A stretch of DNA of 64,000 nucleotides from Thermosphaera sp. Its GTDB lineage: Archaea > Thermoproteota > Thermoprotei_A > Sulfolobales > Desulfurococcaceae. The notes under the pieces are model-generated. The model worked only from the letters and a program-made list of their open reading frames with translations. It made no database searches and was not told the DNA's origin. The position numbers and the translations under genes were made by a program. Shown here in pieces: positions 8,870-17,630 of the stretch. How positions within the stretch are numbered: the stretch's first letter is position 1; the number at the start of each line of letters is the position of its first letter. The DNA is taken from NCBI GenBank assembly GCA_038827615.1, contig JAWBNK010000002.1, positions 1-64,000 on the forward strand. The letters run 5' to 3'.

Positions 8870-10365
8870 GCACTACCACCCGTTAAACCCCATGAGTACT
8901 TGCCGAAGTAGAAGTCCAACAGCTTCTCGGAGAGGATGGAGTGGTTGAAAACCCCCCTCCTAGTGTTTTCCTCGAGGAAGTCAGCCCTCTTCTCGAGCTC
9001 AGCGATCAGCTCCGACCCATCCACAACCCCGCGGAGCTTCCTCGAAGCTGAGGCGATGACCCGCGGGCTCAGCTTAAAGCAATCCTCCCAGGATGCGCAG
9101 AGCTCTGAGACCTGGGAGTTCCAGTCCACCTCGCTGACCGATGATACCCTCCTAACTCCTTGCTGGTTGACAACGTGAACAATCGCTGAAATGTTCTTTA
9201 AAAGAGCCCTGGGAATCGAGATCGGGGGAGCCGCCAGCCTCTCCAACACGGACCGGGGGTTATCCGCGTGAATAGTTGTCAAAACCCCGTGGCCGAGCCT
9301 CGAGGCCTGGACAAGCAACCTTGCCTCAACCCCTCTAACCTCGCCAACCACTATGTAGTCCGGCCTCCTCCTCAGCGCGAACCTCAGCAGGTCGTAGGAG
9401 GTTATGCTCCCTCCGTTCCTGTCGGCAGGTGTTCTCTCCACGAGGGGGTCCCAGAGCCCCGTGGAACCGTTCAGCTCAGGGGTGTCCTCGATCGACACGA
9501 CCCTCCTTGACGGAGGTATGAGGGTTAAGAGGGCTTGGAGAAGCGTTGTCTTCCCCGCGCCAACTCCCCCCGCCACTATGATCCAGCCCTTGTTCTCAAG
9601 AATCAGCCACAGGTATGAGGCCACCGTGCTCGACAAGACTCTCTCGCTGAGCAGTCTGGTAATAGTCAGCGGGGAGCCGGGTCTCCTCCGAACCACGATG
9701 CTGCTTCCAGCCCTCGAGACCTCTCCCCCAAAGGTCAGGCTAACCCTCAACCCCTCCCGGGTCAGGCCCTCGGCAATAGGTGTTTGGAGGGAGATGTGTT
9801 TCCCAGACCTCCTTGCCAGGGAGAGCACCAGCTTGTCGATGAGATCATCCCTCACCGAGACGTTGGTGGGCAGCCAGCCATACCAGCTGTAGGCCCTGTG
9901 GATCACGTGGACCCTGCGAGTCCTCTTGTCCAGGCTGATCTCCTCAACCCTCTCGTCCAGCGTGAAAGGATACAGGGGGCCGTACCCGCTGGCTATTTTC
10001 GAGTAACTGTAGAGTACGCCTGCACTGAGGCCCTCTCCATACTCCGCTACTCTACGGGACTCGAGCTCTAGGATCAGCCTGCACACTTCTTCGAGACCGT
10101 CAGCCGGGATAGGAGGCTCCTCTACAGCGTATTGGAGCACGTTGCTGTTTCTAACTATTCTAGTCTTAACGCTGAACGGGAGCTCGTACTCCTCGATAAT
10201 TAATCCTTCAACAGGGTTTTCGACAACATATCCCGACTGGTATTCTTCGACGATGTTCTTCACGACCATCAGGGAGTCCTTCCCGAAGCCTTGACTGCGC
10301 TGTCGAAGAAGAGGGGTGATCGGGAGGGTTTTGAGGAGTGTGAAAAAAGATCTAGTTTTAAACAT
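8866..10365 (-). CDS. Type II/IV secretion (pilus) ATPase, TadA/VirB11-like
   Basis: This hexameric secretion ATPase drives pilus assembly. Walker A is GGVGAGKTTLLQAL near residue 270, followed by VVSIEDTPEL, the Walker B-type VGEVRGVEARLLVQASRLGHGVLTTIHADNPRSVLERL, and an N-terminal domain with VRDDLIDKLVLSLARRSGKHI. At 499 residues it is typical of archaeal members. The ATG at 10365 follows the pilin stop by 18 bases with GAGAGGT upstream. It forms an operon with the pilin (upstream) and TadC protein (downstream). Confidence 0.87.
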   Translation of the reverse strand: MFKTRSFFTLLKTLPITPLLRQRSQGFGKDSLMVVKNIVEEYQSGYVVENPVEGLIIEEYELPFSVKTRIVRNSNVLQYAVEEPPIPADGLEEVCRLILELESRRVAEYGEGLSAGVLYSYSKIASGYGPLYPFTLDERVEEISLDKRTRRVHVIHRAYSWYGWLPTNVSVRDDLIDKLVLSLARRSGKHISLQTPIAEGLTREGLRVSLTFGGEVSRAGSSIVVRRRPGSPLTITRLLSERVLSSTVASYLWLILENKGWIIVAGGVGAGKTTLLQALLTLIPPSRRVVSIEDTPELNGSTGLWDPLVERTPADRNGGSITSYDLLRFALRRRPDYIVVGEVRGVEARLLVQASRLGHGVLTTIHADNPRSVLERLAAPPISIPRALLKNISAIVHVVNQQGVRRVSSVSEVDWNSQVSELCASWEDCFKLSPRVIASASRKLRGVVDGSELIAELEKRADFLEENTRRGVFNHSILSEKLLDFYFGKYSWGLTGGSA

Positions 10366-10383
10366 CCCTAGACCTCTCTCAAA

Positions 10384-10791
10384 CTACTTTAATACTTCGT
10401 AGAGCTTTGAGGGTTCCCCATCATAGTAGACTCTCACGTAGAGAGGCTTAGCGGGGTCTATGCTGGTTAAGGTTATATTGCCCACTGCTATCGACGTCTT
10501 CCCTCCCGGCGGTATCACGGCAGAGTCCACCTGCACGCTGTATATCACGCTCCCGTTCTGGACGAGGACTACTCTATCAATCTTCACGGGCTTCAGCCCC
10601 GTGTTCAATACTTCAGCGTATAGTTCGCGGGTCGAGCCGTAATCGTATAGTGCAGCGTAGACTATTTCAACCCCACCGCTCCTCGCGCCGCCTGACAAGT
10701 AGCTGTAGACGTAGTTGTACAGCATTATACCTCCCGCAATGGTTAAGGCCAGCAACAGGGCTGTCGCAACGAGGCTTGAGACGGCCTTCAC
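10384..10791 (-). CDS. Archaeal type IV pilin-like protein
   Basis: The 135-residue protein starts with a short basic stretch (MKA), then a 20-residue hydrophobic helix SSLVATALLLALTIAGGIML, the class III signal/pilin pattern. A beta-rich external domain follows, with VEVLNTGLKP-type strands seen in archaellin/FlaG-like folds (DUF1628-type). It is the first gene of the three-gene pilus operon, uses a GTG start and would be cleaved near the Ala3 position by a prepilin peptidase such as the one encoded at 56090-56899. Substrate status is inferred from the signal and the operon. Confidence 0.7.
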   Translation of the reverse strand: MKAVSSLVATALLLALTIAGGIMLYNYVYSYLSGGARSGGVEIVYAALYDYGSTRELYAEVLNTGLKPVKIDRVVLVQNGSVIYSVQVDSAVIPPGGKTSIAVGNITLTSIDPAKPLYVRVYYDGEPSKLYEVLK

Positions 10792-10984
10792 GGTCCAGCA
10801 CCAGTTAATACTGGCTGGTTGAAAGAATTCGCCGTGTAAAAGGATTTAAGCCCGGGGAGGAGTGGGAGGGGTGAAAGTGTTTCCCGCCGCGGCCGCGGAT
10901 TCAAGCCTCAAAAATGCCCTGGTTTAAAAGACTATTACCTGGATAATAGATCAGGATTTAAGGGTTTTGGGAGGTTTGTCTAAA
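10792..10984. promoter_or_regulatory. Divergent promoters pilus operon / top6BA
   Basis: This 193-bp region separates divergent operons. For top6B a TATA-like TTTAAAAG lies at about 10923-10930 and GGGAGGTTT at 10970-10977 is a strong ribosome-binding site before the ATG at 10985. For the pilin, minus-strand CTTAAATCC at about 10846-10854 is a plausible TATA element. A GC-rich stretch around 10888-10905 has no recognisable gene. Confidence 0.45.
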
Positions 10985-12583
10985 ATGTCGAACAGCGTCG
11001 AGAACGTTGAAAAATACAGAGCGATAAGCCCCGCCGAGTTCTTCTACAAGTACAGGGAGATCGCAGGCTTCTCGAACCCCGTGAGAGCGCTGTATCAAAC
11101 GGTTAGAGAGCTGTACGAGAACGCGTTGGACGCTACCGATGCTCACGGAATACTCCCCGATGTTAAAATAGTGATCAAAAGGGTCGACGAGATGCAGGAG
11201 TACTACAGGGTCACTGTCGAGGACAACGGGATAGGGTTGCCCCCGGACGTGGTCCCGAACGCTTTCGGGAAAGTACTGTTCAGCAGCAAGTACGTGTTGA
11301 AGCAGACCCGTGGAATGTACGGGCTGGGCGTTAAAATGGCGGTACTATACGGTCAAATGACCACTGGGAGGCCCGTGGAGGTGATAACGAGCAAGCAGGG
11401 GTTCAAGAGGATCTACTACTTCAAGCTCAGGATCGACGTGAACAAGAACGAGCCCGTAATACTCGAGAAGGGGAGCTGGAGGAAGTCGAGGGACTGGCAT
11501 GGAACAATAGTCTCGATAACGCTTGAGGGCGACTGGGCCAGGTCTAAGCCCAAGATCATGGAGTACTTGACGCGCTCAGTCGTCCTCACCCCCTACGCTA
11601 ACATATTGTTCATAACCCCGGAGGGCGAGATAGTCTACTACCCCAGGACCATAAGCATCCTGCCGAGGCCGCCCATGGAGGTCAAGCCCCACCCCTTCGG
11701 CGTCGACCTCGAGCTGATGAAGCAGCTGAGGGATTCCGACCCTTCCTCAGCGATCAAGGACTTGCTGATCAAGAGCTTTCAGAGCGTGGGGGAGACGACC
11801 GCCGGCGAAGTGTTGGCGAAAGCGGGGGTCGACCCCGCGAAGCCTGTGGGGGAGCTGAGCGAGGACGACCTGCTGAGGATCGTCAACACTATTAAGACCT
11901 ACGAGGGGCTGAGGCCCCCGTCGGCCAAGTCCATCTCGCCCCTGGGGAGGGAGATAATCATAGCGGGCTTGTCGAGAATGTTCAAGCCCGAGTTCGTTGA
12001 AGCCGTGACTAGGAGGCCCCAGGTGTACCATGGACACCCCTTCGTGGTGGAGGCGGGAGTAGCATACGGCGGCGGGACTCCTCTAAGCGAGGTGGATAAG
12101 CCGGTCATCCTCAGGTACGCTAACAAGATACCGCTGCTCTACGATGAGGGGAGCGATGTAACCACGTTCGTGATAAAAGAGGACATCAACTGGAGCAACT
12201 ACACCATATCCTTCCCCTCGCCAATCGTGGTCCTCGTCCACGTCTGCAGCACCAAGATACCGTTTAAAGGAGTAGGCAAGGAGAGCATCGCGGACGTCCC
12301 GGAGATAAGGAGGGAGATAAGGCTCGCGTTGATGGAGGTTTTGAGGAAGCTCAAGATCTACCTGGTCAGGAAGGCCAAGGAGGAGGAGGTTAAGAAGAGA
12401 GTAGTGGTTCTCGCGAAATACATCCCGGAGATAGCCAGGAGCCTCCACACGATAGTGCAGGGGGAGAACGGGATAAACCAGGAGCTGCTGAAGGATAAGC
12501 TCGTTGAAATAGTTGCTAAGAGGGCGGGCATCCCCCTCGAGGAGGTCTCGAAGAGTGTTCAAACAGTCGAGATAGGCGTTTAA
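10985..12583 (+). CDS. top6B: DNA topoisomerase VI subunit B
   Basis: This is the GHKL ATPase subunit of the type IIB topoisomerase that relaxes and decatenates DNA. It has the Bergerat fold motifs ELYENALDATDA, VEDNGIGLP and GMYGLGVKMA, then a transducer domain; the switch lysine region is in the central part. Length is about 532 residues, normal. The ATG at 10985 is chosen over a TTG at 10967 because the ribosome-binding site GGGAGGTTT (10970-10977) sits between them. top6A follows after 13 bases. Confidence 0.97.
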   Translation: MSNSVENVEKYRAISPAEFFYKYREIAGFSNPVRALYQTVRELYENALDATDAHGILPDVKIVIKRVDEMQEYYRVTVEDNGIGLPPDVVPNAFGKVLFSSKYVLKQTRGMYGLGVKMAVLYGQMTTGRPVEVITSKQGFKRIYYFKLRIDVNKNEPVILEKGSWRKSRDWHGTIVSITLEGDWARSKPKIMEYLTRSVVLTPYANILFITPEGEIVYYPRTISILPRPPMEVKPHPFGVDLELMKQLRDSDPSSAIKDLLIKSFQSVGETTAGEVLAKAGVDPAKPVGELSEDDLLRIVNTIKTYEGLRPPSAKSISPLGREIIIAGLSRMFKPEFVEAVTRRPQVYHGHPFVVEAGVAYGGGTPLSEVDKPVILRYANKIPLLYDEGSDVTTFVIKEDINWSNYTISFPSPIVVLVHVCSTKIPFKGVGKESIADVPEIRREIRLALMEVLRKLKIYLVRKAKEEEVKKRVVVLAKYIPEIARSLHTIVQGENGINQELLKDKLVEIVAKRAGIPLEEVSKSVQTVEIGV

Positions 12584-12596
12584 GGTGGTGGTGTGA

Positions 12597-13901
12597 ATGG
12601 TTACGAAGGCCGACGTAGAGGCGAGGAGGCGCGCTAGCGAGCTGATGAAGAAGAGGTTCGTCGAGATCTCGCAGCTAATACTCAAGGGGGAGCGCCCCGT
12701 CCTAGTGATGCCTAAGAGAACCCTGTCCAACACCATATACGACTACAGGCACAAGCTCCTCCTCCTCGGCCCGGAGACCCAGAAGAGGAGCTTCACCGAT
12801 GTCAACGAGGCGAGGAAGTTCATGCAGACGATGCTGATGGCTTCGATCATATACGAGTCCCTGGTGAACAACGAGTACCCCACGATACGTGATCTATACT
12901 ACAGGGGCAAGCACACCATCAGCTACCGGGATATAGACGGGAAGATCGTCCACGAGAACAGCTGGGAGGAGCAGAAGGAGTCGGACAGCGTGATAAGGGA
13001 TCTCGAGGTTTTCCTAAACGTTCTTCGGGAGGAGCTCTTGATCCTGAGCAAGGAGAAGGGGAAAGTCGTCGGCAACCTCGTGATAAGGAGCGGCGACGAC
13101 ACGATAGACTTGAGCAGGATGGGCCACGGAGCATACTCTATCGAGCCCACCCCCGACCTGATAGAGTTCAAGGACGTAGACGCTGAATACGTGCTCGTGG
13201 TGGAGAAGGACGCTGTCTTCCAGCAGCTCCACAGGTACGGGTTCTGGAAGAAGAACAAAGCCATCCTCGTCACGAGCGCCGGGCAACCCGACAGGGCTAC
13301 CAGGAGGTTCGTCAGGAGGCTTAACGAGGAGCTGAAGCTCCCAGTGTACATTCTCGCCGACTCAGACCCCTACGGGTTCTACATATACAGCGTGTTCAAG
13401 ATAGGCAGCATAACTCTATCCTACGAGAGCGAGAGGCTCGCGACACCCGGCGCCAAGTTCATAGGCGTCATGATGTCCGACGTGTTCGGGGACGCGCCCT
13501 TCTCCGAGATACTGGGTAGGATGGACAAGGGCTTCCCGGGCGTACCCAGGTCAGCGCTGAGCAGGCTCGAAGCCAAGAAACCCTACCTCGACGAGAAGGA
13601 GAGGAAGAACTACATCATCAAGGCCAAGCAGAAGGACATCGAGAGAGCTGTTGAACTAGTGGGCTTCGACGTAGCCGACGTCTGCATGGATGAAGGCGAG
13701 TTGAAGAGCAAGGTGAAGAAGAGGAAGGAGGGGTTGACGGGTTATCCCTGGTTCCGCACGCCCGAGTGGGTGAGGGAGCTCTGCATATTCTTCAAGACCC
13801 TGAGCAAGCTCGAGATCGAGGCGATGGCGAGCAAGGGGTTGAAGTTCCTCGCGGACAACTACATCCCGGAGAAGATAGACTCCAAGGACTGGATCGACTA
13901 G
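12597..13901 (+). CDS. top6A: DNA topoisomerase VI subunit A
   Basis: This is the Spo11-like DNA-cleaving subunit. The WHD/CAP domain carries the catalytic tyrosine in TIRDLYYRGKH (Tyr102 by family pattern), and the Toprim domain shows VVEKDAVF (Glu203) and ADSDPYG (Asp255, Asp257) for magnesium binding. The 434-residue length is slightly longer than many relatives. The GGTGGTGGTG site just before the ATG and the 13-base spacing to top6B show coupled expression. Confidence 0.97.
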   Translation: MVTKADVEARRRASELMKKRFVEISQLILKGERPVLVMPKRTLSNTIYDYRHKLLLLGPETQKRSFTDVNEARKFMQTMLMASIIYESLVNNEYPTIRDLYYRGKHTISYRDIDGKIVHENSWEEQKESDSVIRDLEVFLNVLREELLILSKEKGKVVGNLVIRSGDDTIDLSRMGHGAYSIEPTPDLIEFKDVDAEYVLVVEKDAVFQQLHRYGFWKKNKAILVTSAGQPDRATRRFVRRLNEELKLPVYILADSDPYGFYIYSVFKIGSITLSYESERLATPGAKFIGVMMSDVFGDAPFSEILGRMDKGFPGVPRSALSRLEAKKPYLDEKERKNYIIKAKQKDIERAVELVGFDVADVCMDEGELKSKVKKRKEGLTGYPWFRTPEWVRELCIFFKTLSKLEIEAMASKGLKFLADNYIPEKIDSKDWID

Positions 13902-13933
13902 GGGTCCTTAATAACCCGTTTAAACCCTATATC

Positions 13934-13995
13934 ATAGTGATGATGATTAAAACGGGCTCGACGCAGCGGATGAGAAAACCTGTCTCAGCTGAGGA
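13934..13995 (+). ncRNA. Candidate C/D-box sRNA
   Basis: In the short convergent gap between top6A and the nitroreductase gene there is a C box GTGATGA (13937-13943), a C'-like GGATGA (13968-13973) and a D box CTGA (13989-13992). The spacing of 15 nt between C' and D fits a guide of about 12 nt ending in ACCTGTCTCAG. A D' box is less clear (CTCGA near 13957). Total size near 60 nt is right for archaeal 2'-O-methylation guides. The boxes are seen; function is inferred and the target was not determined. Confidence 0.45.
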
Positions 13996-14010
13996 TCACC
14001 CTGCTCGAAG

Positions 14011-14634
14011 CTACCTCGTCGCCGAGACATCCTTCAAATTCCTCCTGGGGCGGGGCCTGGGCTCCTCAGCGGGATACCCGAAGGCTATGATGGCCTGCAG
14101 CTCGCAGCCAGGCGGTGGCTGGAGGAGGTCGTCGAACTCTTTCCTCATTAAAAGGGGGACTCCGAGCCACACGGAGCCAATCCCCATGGACCATGCCGCG
14201 AGGATCATGTTCTCGAGCGCCGCTGAAAGGGATTGAACAGCCATTAGCCTCTCGTAGTCCGAGTACTCCTCGCTGTAGAGCCTCCTCCGCATGTCTATGT
14301 AAGCCGCCACGTACACCGGGGCCAGGTACATTCCCTGCTGGATCCTCCCAATCCATTTCGAGACAGACTGCTCCGACAGCGGCGTCTTGAGGACTCTTCT
14401 CGCGTAGAGCTCGTGCACCTTCCCCAGTAGCTCGTGCAGCCTGATCCTCTTCTCATCGTCTTCAACTAGAATGAAGAACCACTGCTCCCCGCCGGAGGCT
14501 GTGGGAGCTCTAACACCGGCTTCGAGAACCTTCTCCAGCGCCTCGCGTGGTATTGGGTCTTGTTTAAACCATCTGACACTACTCCTCGTTCCAACGACTT
14601 CGAGGAAGCACGCGCATTCGAAGGGGCTCGGCAA
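14011..14634 (-). CDS. Nitroreductase-family FMN oxidoreductase
   Basis: The start pattern TRSSVRWFKQDPIPREALEKVLEAGVRAPTASGGEQWFFI is typical of the nitroreductase superfamily: Arg/Ser contacts to FMN phosphate, then the APTASGGEQ loop. The later part has AALENMILAAWSMGIGSVWLGVP and an IIAFGYPAEEP ending, also typical. At 207 residues it is a normal NAD(P)H-dependent flavin enzyme; the substrate cannot be told. The TTG start at 14634 has GGGGTGG a few bases upstream. It stands alone. Confidence 0.88.
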   Translation of the reverse strand: MPSPFECACFLEVVGTRSSVRWFKQDPIPREALEKVLEAGVRAPTASGGEQWFFILVEDDEKRIRLHELLGKVHELYARRVLKTPLSEQSVSKWIGRIQQGMYLAPVYVAAYIDMRRRLYSEEYSDYERLMAVQSLSAALENMILAAWSMGIGSVWLGVPLLMRKEFDDLLQPPPGCELQAIIAFGYPAEEPRPRPRRNLKDVSATR

Positions 14635-14764
14635 TCAACCACCCCTTTCATTCTTTGACGGGAGGGGGTTTTAGCCTTGACGCGGGATGGAAAGGCGCCC
14701 GCGGAGGATCCGCGATCGCTGCTGGGAGGTAAAGGGTTGAGTAGAGAGTAGAAAAAAGTTTGAG

Positions 14765-16126
14765 CTATATGAGGAAGAAGGATAGGACTAGGACGGCTGC
14801 AATAGCTACCAATCCCTCTACAAGCGTCGCGAGAGTCTGAGTCTTGAATCCCTGAGTCGGCGTCATCCCGGAGAACAGTGTGACAACCCAGAAGTAGCTA
14901 TCGTTAGCGTGGCTCACGACCATTGAGCCGGCGCCTATCGCGAGCGTCGTTAAGACTCTTCCCATCTGAGACGACAACCCGAACACGGGGAGCAGCGAAG
15001 CCATGATCGCTGAAGTCGTGATTAAAGAGACTGTCGATGATCCCTGAGCCGTCTTCAGCAAGGCAGCTATGCCGAATGCTAGGAGCAATCCGATGATTGC
15101 TCCCCCGCCGGTTTGACTAACGACTGACCCTATGTAGTCTCCAATTCCAGTAGCCCTTATCACTGCGCCAAATGATCCTCCAGCACCCGTTATCAGGATG
15201 ATTATCGACGCATCCTTCAAAGCTTCGCCGATCCAGCCCTCCGGCCCGTAAACGGTTTCATCCAGCTTCTTGATCAAAGTGAACGATACCAGCATTCCGA
15301 TGAACAAGGCTATTATAGGGTCTCCCAGGAACCTCACGACGTCCACGTGGAGTCCCTGACCGAAGGGCTTGCTGGGGAACTCAGCTATCGACTTCAACAC
15401 TATCAAGACTATTGGAACTAGTAGCGATAAGAAAGCCCTGGAGGCTGGCGGCAGGGATCCATACTTCTTCTTCAGCTCCTCGTAGTCTGCTTCGACCTTG
15501 GGGGGTTCAACGTATATCTTGCTGCCAATGTACTTGGCGTACAAGAGGCCGGCGAAAGCGGCTGGGACGGCCGCTATTATTCCGAACAATATTACCAGCC
15601 CTAGGTCAGCGCCCAGGTTGCCCGCAGCCGCTATGGGGCCGGGCGTCGGGGGGACCAGGGTGTGCGTCGCGTACAATCCAGTCGACAATGCTATAGCCGT
15701 GGTAGCCATCGACAACCCAACAGCCTTGGTCAAAGCCTTGTTCAGCGGGTTTATGATGATGAAGCCTGAGTCGCAGAACACTGGAATCGATATCACGAAG
15801 CCGATGGAAGTCATGGCCTCCGGAACCCTCTTCCTGCCGACAAGCTTCAGCAGGGCTTCAGCCATCGACAGGGCTCCCCCGGTTCTCTCTAGAATGTAGC
15901 CGATGATTGTTCCAAGCGCTATCACTATGCCTATCGACCTCAGGGTGGCGCCGAACCCATCCGCGATCGTCTGAGCCGTCTTGACCGGGCCCAGCCCTGA
16001 GACCAGCCCGGTGAACATAGCGATTCCCAGGAGGACGAGGAACGCGTTGACCTTTACTTTTCCAGTGAGGTATATCATTATTAATATTGCAATGACTAGT
16101 GTCAATAGGACCATTAATCCATCCAT
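14765..16126 (-). CDS. GntP-family gluconate/organic acid permease
   Basis: This is a polytopic transporter of about 12 hydrophobic segments. Family signatures include GFGATLRSIGIVIALGTIIGYILERTGGA, ISIPVFCDSGFIIINPLNKAL, TLVPPTPGPIAAAGNLG and the C-terminal AQGSSTVSLITTSAI and VVSHANDSYFWVV. GntP proteins bring in gluconate or related sugar acids with protons. It is divergent from glycerate 2-kinase, which suggests D-glycerate or gluconate as substrate; that link is inference. The ATG has GGTGG upstream. Length 453 is normal. Confidence 0.9.
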   Translation of the reverse strand: MDGLMVLLTLVIAILIMIYLTGKVKVNAFLVLLGIAMFTGLVSGLGPVKTAQTIADGFGATLRSIGIVIALGTIIGYILERTGGALSMAEALLKLVGRKRVPEAMTSIGFVISIPVFCDSGFIIINPLNKALTKAVGLSMATTAIALSTGLYATHTLVPPTPGPIAAAGNLGADLGLVILFGIIAAVPAAFAGLLYAKYIGSKIYVEPPKVEADYEELKKKYGSLPPASRAFLSLLVPIVLIVLKSIAEFPSKPFGQGLHVDVVRFLGDPIIALFIGMLVSFTLIKKLDETVYGPEGWIGEALKDASIIILITGAGGSFGAVIRATGIGDYIGSVVSQTGGGAIIGLLLAFGIAALLKTAQGSSTVSLITTSAIMASLLPVFGLSSQMGRVLTTLAIGAGSMVVSHANDSYFWVVTLFSGMTPTQGFKTQTLATLVEGLVAIAAVLVLSFFLI

Positions 16127-16250
16127 ATTGACTCAGCCACCTATTAACATGTCTAGTTAAAGCGGTTCAAGCATATAAGCATTGTCAATCTTTATAGAGG
16201 TTTAGCATGATTATGTCAACAGGAGCCCGGCCGAGCTTGGAGGTTGTTGA
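16127..16250. promoter_or_regulatory. Divergent promoters gntP-like / glycerate kinase
   Basis: Two TATA elements face apart. TTTATAG at 16191-16197 serves the plus strand (start ATG 16251 with GGAGGTTG before it). GCTTATATGC on the minus strand (16171-16180) serves the permease. Shared control of uptake and first kinase is plausible. Confidence 0.55.
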
Positions 16251-17591
16251 ATGATAAAGAATAAAGACGTGCTCGCAAGGGATCATAGGCATGAACGCTT
16301 GATCCAGCTCGTCGAGTACGCCCTCCAGGTAGCAGACCCTTACAACGCAGTAGCATCCAGCATGGAGTTGAAGGGGAGAACGCTCATAGTCAAGGACAGC
16401 AGGATTGAGCTGGGGAGGCGGGTCCACGTAGTAGGCTTCGGCAAGGCATCCGTGAGGATGGCTGAGGCCGTTTACAGCGTGCTGGGGGAGTTGTTATCCG
16501 GGGGCGTGGTGATACATCCCGGCGAGCCGGGGCGGGTTGGCCCTGTTGAAGTGTTGAAGGGAGACCACCCGTCTCCCGGGCAAAACACCCTGAAATCATC
16601 GGTGAAGCTACTGGATTACTTGAAGACGGTCAGCGAAGAAGACACCCTGATCGTCCTGATATCTGGGGGAGGGTCAGCCCTCTTCGAGGTCCCGGAGGAG
16701 GGCGTCTCGCTCGAGGACTTATCAGCCGTGTCGAGGGAGCTGATGAAGAAGGGTGCTACTATTCACGAGCTCAACACTGTTAGGAAGAGGCTCTCAATGG
16801 TGAAGGGAGGTAAGCTGTTGAAGCATGTTAAAGCCTCTAGGATCGTGTCCCTGATCGTGAGCGATGTAGTGGGGGATGACCTCAGCATCATAGCTTCAGG
16901 CCCCACGGCGCCGGACCCCACGAGCTTCGAGGACGCCTACAGGGTTCTAGCTAGGAAGGCCTTGCTGGAAGCAGTCCCAGCGAGCGTCAGAGAGCTGTTC
17001 GAGAAGGGGTTGAAAGGGCTGGTCGAGGACACTTTGAAGCCCGACCACCCCGCTTTCAAGAGGGTTGAAAACCACCTCGTCCTGAGCAACCAGATAGTGT
17101 TGCAGAAGCTTCAGGAAGCCCTCGAGAACATGGGGTATAGGACCCTGCTCCTGACCTCGATGCTGGAGGGAGAGGCAAGGGAGGTTGGGAGAGTTTTAGC
17201 ATCTATTATCAAGAACATAAGGGTTTACGATAAGCCTGTTGAGAAGCCCGCCGCCCTCCTCGCGGGAGGCGAGACGGTGGTAACCGTTAGGGGCAAGGGG
17301 ATCGGCGGGAGGAACCAGGAGCTGTGCCTATCCCTCGCGATATCGTTGAGGGGCGTGCCGGGCGCGGCCGCCGCATGCTTCGCCACGGACGGGGTGGACG
17401 GGGTGAGCCCAGCCACGGGCGCAGTGGTTGACGGGGGGACTGTTGATGAAGCGCTGAGGGAGGGGCTGGATCCATGGGAGAGCCTTGACAATAACGACAG
17501 CTACGGATTCTTCGCCAGGATCAACAGGGCCATAGTGACCGGGTACACTGGAACCAACGTTAACGACGTATTCCTAGCGCTGATCGAGTAG
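16251..17591 (+). CDS. Glycerate 2-kinase (MOFRL family)
   Basis: The enzyme phosphorylates D-glycerate to 2-phosphoglycerate in the non-phosphorylating Entner-Doudoroff branch of archaea. The N-terminal DUF4147 domain shows VVGFGKASVRMAEAV, KGDHPSPGQ and LISGGGSALFEVP, then NTVRKRLSMVKGG and ISGPTAPDPT-like ASGPTAPDPTSF. The C-terminal MOFRL domain shows AGGETVVTVRGKGIGGRNQELCL and ATDGVDGVSPATGAVVDG. Length 446 is normal. It is divergent from a GntP permease that may supply its substrate. Confidence 0.93.
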   Translation: MIKNKDVLARDHRHERLIQLVEYALQVADPYNAVASSMELKGRTLIVKDSRIELGRRVHVVGFGKASVRMAEAVYSVLGELLSGGVVIHPGEPGRVGPVEVLKGDHPSPGQNTLKSSVKLLDYLKTVSEEDTLIVLISGGGSALFEVPEEGVSLEDLSAVSRELMKKGATIHELNTVRKRLSMVKGGKLLKHVKASRIVSLIVSDVVGDDLSIIASGPTAPDPTSFEDAYRVLARKALLEAVPASVRELFEKGLKGLVEDTLKPDHPAFKRVENHLVLSNQIVLQKLQEALENMGYRTLLLTSMLEGEAREVGRVLASIIKNIRVYDKPVEKPAALLAGGETVVTVRGKGIGGRNQELCLSLAISLRGVPGAAAACFATDGVDGVSPATGAVVDGGTVDEALREGLDPWESLDNNDSYGFFARINRAIVTGYTGTNVNDVFLALIE

Positions 17592-17630
17592 CGGTCCAGG
17601 AGTCCCCCGCGCTGCGGGCTGAACAAGGCG

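Noticed and set aside
12083-12736. 217-codon minus-strand frame over the top6B/top6A junction
   Set aside because: Antisense to both conserved genes, with no family features.
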